Shown: one piece after another, positions 59,101 through 64,000 of the stretch
How the letters are laid out: every line of letters starts with the position of its first letter
Numbering within the stretch: position 1 is the first letter of the stretch
NCBI RefSeq assembly: GCF_001039355.2
Contig: NW_019775553.1
Span: forward strand, 165,729-229,728
Source of the DNA: Lingula anatina
Lineage: Eukaryota > Brachiopoda > Lingulata > Lingulida > Lingulidae
Length of the DNA: 64,000 nucleotides
Direction of reading: 5' to 3'
Program-made: the position numbers and the translations under genes
Notes under the pieces: model-generated
Database searches by the model: none
Told to the model about the DNA's origin: nothing
Seen by the model: the letters and a program-made list of their open reading frames with translations, nothing else

Positions 59101-62100
59101 TCGCTGTCGATGAAGTGATACGCTGCACCGTAGTGGATTTAGTAGATGATGGAGTCAGTGTTGGCGGGGTGGTAGATGTTGAAAAAGTACCAGTTACTAA
59201 ACCTAGTACGAGACAAGATGTGTTTGTACGCGTATACTAGATAAGATTGACACTATTTGATTTCCAATCTTTATTAACTGGAAACAATGAAGGCTGAAAT
59301 GCATATAAATAAACTATTAGTAAACTCAATAATATAATAAATGGAAAAATATGAAATACACAACAAAGAACTAGATTATGAAATACTTATATATGTAAAT
59401 AAATGAAAGTCACCTCAGGTATAAAAAGTCCTGCACACCTCCTATCAGGGTGAAGTCCAGTGTCTGAATGATTCCCTATATAGGCCTACACAGTGTGCAT
59501 ATAGAGAATGACATGTTCTCCAGGTAAGTACTGATGCAACATAGCCTTTGGCTACATCTAATATCTGACTAAGTACTTTTGGTAAGCAATTATCTTTGAA
59601 TGAAAACTACAGTATGCTCATTATCCTCTATATACATCTGTAGCTAAACCATCAAGCATAAGTATTTTAACTCAATTCATGTTATGTACGGTGAAGGGTG
59701 TATAAAGAAGCCTGGGGATTAAATCACAGTGACTACATCCTTTTGAACGGGAGAAAGCCACATCATGTGCTATAAGCTTAGGAGTAAAATATTAATTGTA
59801 CCTTTGCATGGAGGAATGGCACAATTGCAGCCACTGAAAGAAACGTCGTCAATGGATACCACCTTGGAAAAGGAAAACAAATAGTTGGTTCCCAGTTGAG
59901 CTTGAATCATTACCTAAAAAGAAATGTAAGACACCATTCAAGAAAAAGTCTACATACATGTACGATGTTGGCTTGCCTTATTAAGAGAATTCCATATTGC
60001 AAAATGCAAGTGATATTTTTCAAAGACATTGTTAGTCAAAATAATTGGAAGATGTTTTGAGCATAAATAATCCAAGTTTTACATGCCTGGAAGTCCCCTT
60101 TGTTAGAAAGAGAACTGATATCAATGGATCCACTACTTGTCCAAGATGGCGCCATGCCTTTATTGACCCACATCTGGTTTTTCTGATTTGTTGATAGCGT
60201 TTTTACAAAAACTGTTAGTGTTATTTGGTCGGTGTTTAAGTAATAATAAAACTCCATGCTACACGAAGTACTTGTTTGTGAAATAACCGGTGATAATATG
60301 GTTGCTTTCTGGCCGTTAGCTTTACCACTTGTCCATTTGGCTGTGAGAAATTCTCCCTTTGACCCTATGTGAGACAAATATATTGAGTCAAACATTAAAC
60401 GTGATTTATAAATCAATGAAGGCGGTGTAGTGTATGAAACAAGATATATTTTTGACAGCAGTTTAAGACGTAGGATAACTTTACAAGCATTTACAAATCC
60501 ACTATTACGAGACACAAACGACTTAACAGTATATGGCGAATTTTATTATATAGTCACGAGCTGCAATTCCTTGGAACACGTAATATAAGCTTTTTGGAGA
60601 TTTCTTGGTCCCCAGAGCACCTGTTTAAACCATTCTTACGACATCATTTTGCAATTGTTATGACAAAATGTTGGTATCTATAGCTTTTAAGCACTTCTTT
60701 TGAGGTGCACCCGAGATTGTATAACAATCACGCAGTGATATAAGCAAAACACAGTTGTCAGTCTACTTGTAAGTCAATGCAAACGTACTTAGTCAACTCT
60801 AAAGACCTCTTGTCAAAGATTACTGGTTAATAACTTCCTTCGGATTTACTCAAAGTGGCTTCTATGGAATTAATTCTCATTTTCTATTAAATTACCCAGT
60901 CTTTCAGGACGATATAAATCGTGTCATCGTTTTGAGATGCACGCGAGATTGTATAACTTTCACGCAGTGATATAAGCAAAACACACTTGTCAGTCTACAT
61001 GTTATTCTCAGTGCAAACGGTATTAATCAAATCTAAAGACCTCTTGTCAAAGATTGCTAGTTAATGACTTCTTTCGGATTTATTTCAAGTGGCCTTTGTT
61101 GAATTTATTACCCCCTCAAGAAAGACTTCTAAGGATTTCAGGTCACATGTATCACGCAGTTATATAAGAAAAAAACATGCTGTAAATGTCAGTCTCAGTG
61201 CAAAAGTGCTAAGTCAACTCTAAAGACCTGCCAAAGATTGTTTATAATGACTTCTCATTTTCTATTAAATAACCCTGTCATTCAGGATGATATATATATC
61301 GTGTCATCGTTGTTACTTTCACTTTGTCCCAGTGACATAATTCTCCGTCAGTTTATACATTTATTATTTTTAATTCTTTATTGCTTATTACAAAAGTTTT
61401 GGGTTTATAAAGTTATCATATAGGCATGAACTTACGTTTTCAGGAACGCTAAACGCATAGTGTACTTGAGTTTGCTGTATTTCAAATTTCAATTTTAGAG
61501 AGCCAGAAAATTTTTTTCATATATTAAACCGAGCAGGATAACTACAACGTAAAAATGAATTATTTTTTCAATGGTAATTTTTTCTTCTGGGGGTTAAATC
61601 TGTGGGACGAGTCCATGTTTTTCAACATAACCAATGCAAGTTGAGGTTTGTACATCAAGGAATTAAGGAATTACATTTGAAACATATGTGATACCCCCCC
61701 CCCCAAACGTTGAAAACAGAAATTTTACACTGCTTGGGTGGAGAACCTGCTTAAGCAATTTAGTTATGATAATTAATGTTTTTTTTTTTTGTAACGTTTA
61801 CCAGATGTTCGACAATTATCATGTACATATATGTCATTTGCAAAGATAAGATTACAATTTTTTTAAAAAAATTTGAAGCAGACTTCATACTCTGCCATGA
61901 CAAAAAAAATGTTGATTTGCTTGACAAAAATATCATCAAATGACAAATAATTCTTAATCAAATACAAAAAGAGTAAAAAAAACACCAAATCACAATTTTC
62001 TATGAAAGTAAGATGCCCCCAACCTTATGATGCAAAAAGTATTCAACGCGTAAAACCCATATTTTTCATTATTCAAAAATCATACCAAATATATGACCAT

Positions 62101-64000
62101 TTGTGTGTTCTTCGGTAGGAAATCCTTTGTTATTTCCTATCTTCTGCCATTTAAATCTATCTTCATCGGAAGTCAAAGAATAACCACACAGGCTGCCATC
62201 AAAGTTGCACGGTGACCCATAATCTGTAAAGAGTTGGCATGGTGTTATTCGTTGTAAACAAGGACAGGAGATAATAAATTATATCAATCAGTAAACTAGG
62301 AGCATTTGATATTATGGTTTGTGCACAGGACTGCATAAGTGTGTCATTGGTTCGATTTTTTTTGTCCAAGTAATGTTAATGTTTAACACACATGTCTAAA
62401 AAAAACACCTTAAATCAAGTTGCTCATTTCATTCCCTGGAGTTATCATTAAAATCTGTCTGTGCGTCCGTATCCATTTAAATGCTCAGGGTGAGATACCG
62501 AGATAAAGATTAAATCTCATGATCCATCAGCGTCCACGGACCCGACTTTACATATAAATCGGTCGCTGTAAAATAATTTTAGTCCAAATTATCCCACCTC
62601 TTTCCGAGTGTCTCTTGACGTCTTATGCATTAATTATGATATTATATTTCATTTAAGATCTAAATCAATTTAAAATGTTCAGTAAAATTTGCATAAAACA
62701 AGTACTTAAGAAAACATTATCAAAATATGTAAAAATTCTAAAAATGATAACTTTTTTTAAAAGATTAAGATTCTAGATATCGGTCCACAGCCTAACGCTT
62801 ACATTAAACCAATTACAATTAAGATAATCATTTAAAAAAAGCTTAATTCTCATATGCTATTACCAACCTAAGCCTAAACTGAAAAAATAAGAGTCTCGGG
62901 CTTCAGTTGACTTCACAGATAGAAAGCTATGAGGATATGAGATAAAAACAGGTTTATTATTGCTATAAATATGATTCTCTAGACAATCGGGACTGGAAGA
63001 TTCCTTAAGTACTGATTCGGCCTTAAGAAAAATAGCGTTAACCGCATGATAATTAATTTTTTTCATTTTTTATAGATAACGGATGTTCCAGATTCTGATT
63101 CATTTCAAACATAATTCAGCAGAAGCGAAGATACATGTATTTGAAAAAAATACTAAGGAAAAATAAAGAAAGCTAATCAATCTTTAATAATAATCGAAAA
63201 TAAGTGTATTACCCGAAAGAGAAGTTGGCATCGAGGTAGTAATTTTCATCGAAGTTGTCGTACTAGATGTGGTGGAAGGCGTGGTCGTAGTTTTAAGAGT
63301 TGTTGATGAGGTTGGATTAACAGGGCCTGCGCCATTGCCTAGGGAAACAACAACAGGATGATGAAATGCAAATGAACTGTACTGGACTAGAGAGCTACAA
63401 GTAATGTGTAATAGCATTATAAGCATATGCACTTTTATTTTCCAAAATAAAAATCGAAAATGTCCCGCTAAGGATGACCAATTCCATGTATTGACGTGTT
63501 CTGTTAAATCAAATCAATTTGATTCAAGACGTTCTTCTTCTAAAGCAGACACAATACAGCTTCATATTCACATCTACTACTCTACATCTGTCCATTTAAA
63601 GTATTATACGGTGGGTATATTTCAAAGAAAGAAAACGTACCACAGCCAGTGAATGTTACATCGTCGATGGATACGACCTTACTAAAAGCATAACCAGGCT
63701 TTATTTGGGCTTGAATCAGAACCTGAATAGTGAATAGAAATATGTATAAAACTACTCGTATACAACAGTACATAAAACCGGAATGTATGGATTTTTAAGT
63801 CGCATTAACTACATCAGGATCATGAAGATCAACATGTTTTCTGTCCTGAAAGTAAGGGATACCGAAAAATGAAGAAAGTCTTGATAAACAATAAAAATAC
63901 TAGTCTGAAACTGATATCCTTGTTAGCACAAACCTGAAAGTCCCCTAAGTTGGAGAAAGAAGAGATATCAATCGGTCCACTGTATGTCCAACCATCACCT
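48374..64000 (-). CDS. Multi-MAM-domain type I membrane protein, 3' part (24 exons, 5' end beyond window)
   Basis: MAM domains are extracellular beta-sandwich modules in adhesion receptors, receptor tyrosine phosphatases and meprins. About 1,275 codons are visible: one partial and five complete MAM domains joined by six Ser/Thr/Pro-rich linker exons, then a TM helix and cytoplasmic tail. Each complete MAM uses three exons (about 140, 280 and 106-112 bp); linkers are single exons. Every module boundary is phase 1, so modules can be gained or lost without frame change. MAM hallmarks recur: APCTFDG near the start, C.M.FYYYFN in the middle and SVDDV.F.GC at the end. Five of six domains carry an extra C-x-C-x4-C right after the last MAM cysteine. 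No catalytic domain follows, so it is not a receptor phosphatase or protease. No signal peptide is visible because the start is outside. A recent tandem duplication (49512-59234) added two MAMs. Ligand unknown; an adhesion or mucin-like surface role is inference. Confidence 0.9.
48895..49040. mobile_element. Foldback element with near-perfect 60-bp arms
   Basis: The arms begin GGGCTACGTATCTCGAAAGG and, inverted, GGGCTCCGTATCTCGAAAGG. Each arm contains the perfect palindrome TTGCGCACGTGCGCAA with a CACGTG core. The whole 146-bp element folds on itself. It lies in the last intron of the multi-MAM gene. No target duplication was evident. Confidence 0.85.
49241..49345 (-). CDS. Juxtamembrane linker exon 6
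   Basis: 105 bp, phase 1-1, Thr/Pro/Val-rich ([16 protein letters not shown]), with one N-S-T glycosylation site. It connects MAM 6 to the membrane exon. Confidence 0.8.
49526..52123 (-). CDS. MAM domain 6 of the multi-MAM gene
   Basis: Exons 52123-51986, 50924-50641 and 49631-49526. Counterpart of MAM 4, with scattered substitutions (for instance RCSSPVC for RCNSLVC at the end). Confidence 0.9.
51936..51960. repeat. (AAT)n microsatellite
   Basis: About eight ATA/AAT units, with an interrupted counterpart at 56997-57024 in unit 2. Confidence 0.9.
52408..52491 (-). CDS. Ser/Thr/Pro-rich linker exon 5
   Basis: 84 bp, phase 1-1; the nucleotide sequence differs from linker 3 at only a few positions. 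Confidence 0.82.
52681..52714. repeat. (TTTA)n microsatellite in unit 1
   Basis: The counterpart at 57722-57748 in unit 2 is shorter. Confidence 0.9.
52731..54001 (-). CDS. MAM domain 5 of the multi-MAM gene
   Basis: Exons 54001-53861, 53590-53307 and 52836-52731. Counterpart of MAM 3; the last exon ends [15 protein letters not shown]. The intron before the last exon carries the AT expansion at 52955-53105. Confidence 0.9.
52938..53125. repeat. Palindromic (TA)n expansion in the MAM 5 intron
   Basis: TTTTACTCAAAGATA is followed by about 25 TA units, then the inverted copy TATCTTTGAGTAAAA, then about 37 TA units, then a further CTCAAAGATAT. Unit 2 has only the plain ACTCAAAGATATTACAAA at 57980. 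Confidence 0.9.
54204..54320 (-). CDS. Ser/Thr/Pro-rich linker exon 4
   Basis: 117 bp, phase 1-1, containing [18 protein letters not shown]. Counterpart of linker 2. Confidence 0.82.
54481..57188 (-). CDS. MAM domain 4 of the multi-MAM gene
   Basis: Exons 57188-57051, 56017-55734 and 54586-54481. It starts [20 protein letters not shown] and ends [19 protein letters not shown]. Near-identical to MAM 6. Confidence 0.9.
55458..55613. mobile_element. Small inverted-repeat element in unit 2, with empty site in unit 1
   Basis: The ends are GGCCCCATTCAGAA and, inverted, GCCCCATTCAGAATATGG. Inner AAATATGG words also mirror each other. Unit 1 at about 50515-50530 reads straight through (TTATCTAATTGACAACTC). 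The bordering TAA/TTA hints at a 3-bp target site. Same family as 15862-16171 by its ends. Confidence 0.8.
57461..57544 (-). CDS. Ser/Thr/Pro-rich linker exon 3
   Basis: 84 bp, phase 1-1, encoding [18 protein letters not shown]. Nearly identical to linker 5. Confidence 0.82.
57762..58878 (-). CDS. MAM domain 3 of the multi-MAM gene
   Basis: Exons 58878-58738, 58467-58184 and 57867-57762. It starts [16 protein letters not shown] and ends [15 protein letters not shown]. In the visible core it differs from MAM 5 at only a few residues, for example Pro for Gln in the NLVQ(P/Q)NRIWY stretch. Confidence 0.9.
59083..59202 (-). CDS. Ser/Thr/Pro-rich linker exon 2
   Basis: 120 bp, phase 1-1, containing [18 protein letters not shown]. 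It is almost the same as linker 4 (54204-54320), which is one codon shorter. Confidence 0.82.
59802..62223 (-). CDS. MAM domain 2 of the multi-MAM gene
   Basis: Exons 62223-62086, 60364-60087 and 59913-59802. It starts [16 protein letters not shown] and ends [14 protein letters not shown] with IPPC. This domain is outside the recent duplication and is clearly diverged from MAM 3-6. The core exon ends CAG followed by GCATGT, so its intron would use a GC donor. Confidence 0.88.
60695..61560. repeat. Dispersed repeat, copy 2, with three tandem units
   Basis: The word CACGCAGT(G/T)ATAT recurs at about 60729, 60961 and 61153, each time followed by a CAGTCTAC or CAGTCTCA stretch, CTAAAGACCT and TAATGACTTC or a close variant. 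The units have periods of about 190-230 bp. The last part matches 34225-34975, including the TTCATATATTAAACCG end. It lies in the intron between MAM 2 exons 1 and 2. Confidence 0.7.
63213..63338 (-). CDS. Ser/Thr-rich linker exon 1
   Basis: A 126-bp phase 1-1 exon with runs such as [14 protein letters not shown], consistent with a mucin-like, O-glycosylated spacer between MAM 1 and MAM 2. Confidence 0.8.
63641..64000 (-). CDS. MAM domain 1 (partial) of the multi-MAM gene
   Basis: Exons 64000-63934 (cut by the window edge) and 63722-63641. The visible parts are the second half of the core exon (…[11 protein letters not shown]) and the last exon ([13 protein letters not shown], then [12 protein letters not shown]). 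It lacks the C-x-C-x4-C extension found in the other five domains. Confidence 0.85.

Larger units (their letters stand above)
54467..59234. repeat. Tandem unit 2 of the multi-MAM gene (MAM 3, MAM 4 and introns)
   Basis: Partner of unit 1. It carries an extra insertion at 55458-55613 and lacks the AT expansion of unit 1, so both changes came after the duplication. Confidence 0.92.

Noticed and set aside
1-64000. tRNA, rRNA, CRISPR or operon-like features.
   Set aside because: No cloverleaf with a proper TTCRA loop, no rRNA-like stretch and no regularly spaced repeat-spacer array was seen; the genome is animal nuclear DNA.

Overview
The window is animal nuclear DNA: AT-rich, with intron-containing genes, GT-AG splice sites, AATAAA poly(A) signals, many microsatellites and many small inverted-repeat transposons. 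Gene content (RRP5/PDCD11, UBE2Q, a melanopsin/r-type opsin, a multi-MAM membrane protein) and intron sizes point to a bilaterian invertebrate. An invertebrate deuterostome or a lophotrochozoan fits; I cannot narrow it further. There are no prokaryotic features, no CRISPR array and no RNA gene I could support.

Layout. (1) 1-4556: the 5' end of an RRP5/PDCD11 homologue on the minus strand. Its first two exons and upstream region appear twice, at a single-N junction. (2) 5656-6264: a 98-residue one-TM protein, plus strand. (3) 8359-14110: a complete 12-exon UBE2Q-type ubiquitin-conjugating enzyme, plus strand. Exons 5-7 are repeated across a second single-N junction, most likely unmerged haplotypes. 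(4) 16463-19528: a 141-residue one-TM protein, plus strand, whose first intron holds a 1.3-kb non-autonomous DNA transposon. Its tail resembles that of gene (2), so UBE2Q appears to sit between two distant paralogues. (5) About 20.1-41.3 kb: a gene-poor stretch with a broken PIF/Harbinger transposase, a Tc1/mariner scrap, several MITE-like elements, a dispersed repeat and a 235-bp gap. (6) 41404-44172: a three-exon r-type opsin, plus strand, with the retinal lysine kept but the DRY arginine replaced. (7) 48374-64000: the 3' part of a large minus-strand gene for a type I membrane protein. It has at least six MAM domains joined by Ser/Thr/Pro-rich linkers, then one TM helix and a tyrosine-containing tail. 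Two of its MAM domains, with their introns, were recently duplicated in tandem as a unit of about 4.8 kb.

The genes do not form one pathway: ribosome biogenesis, ubiquitination, phototransduction and cell-surface adhesion lie side by side, as is usual in animal genomes. The points most worth following are the opsin with its altered activation motif, the small TM protein pair flanking UBE2Q, and the recent two-MAM duplication with its post-duplication insertions. I did not find a convincing wholly new multi-gene system.
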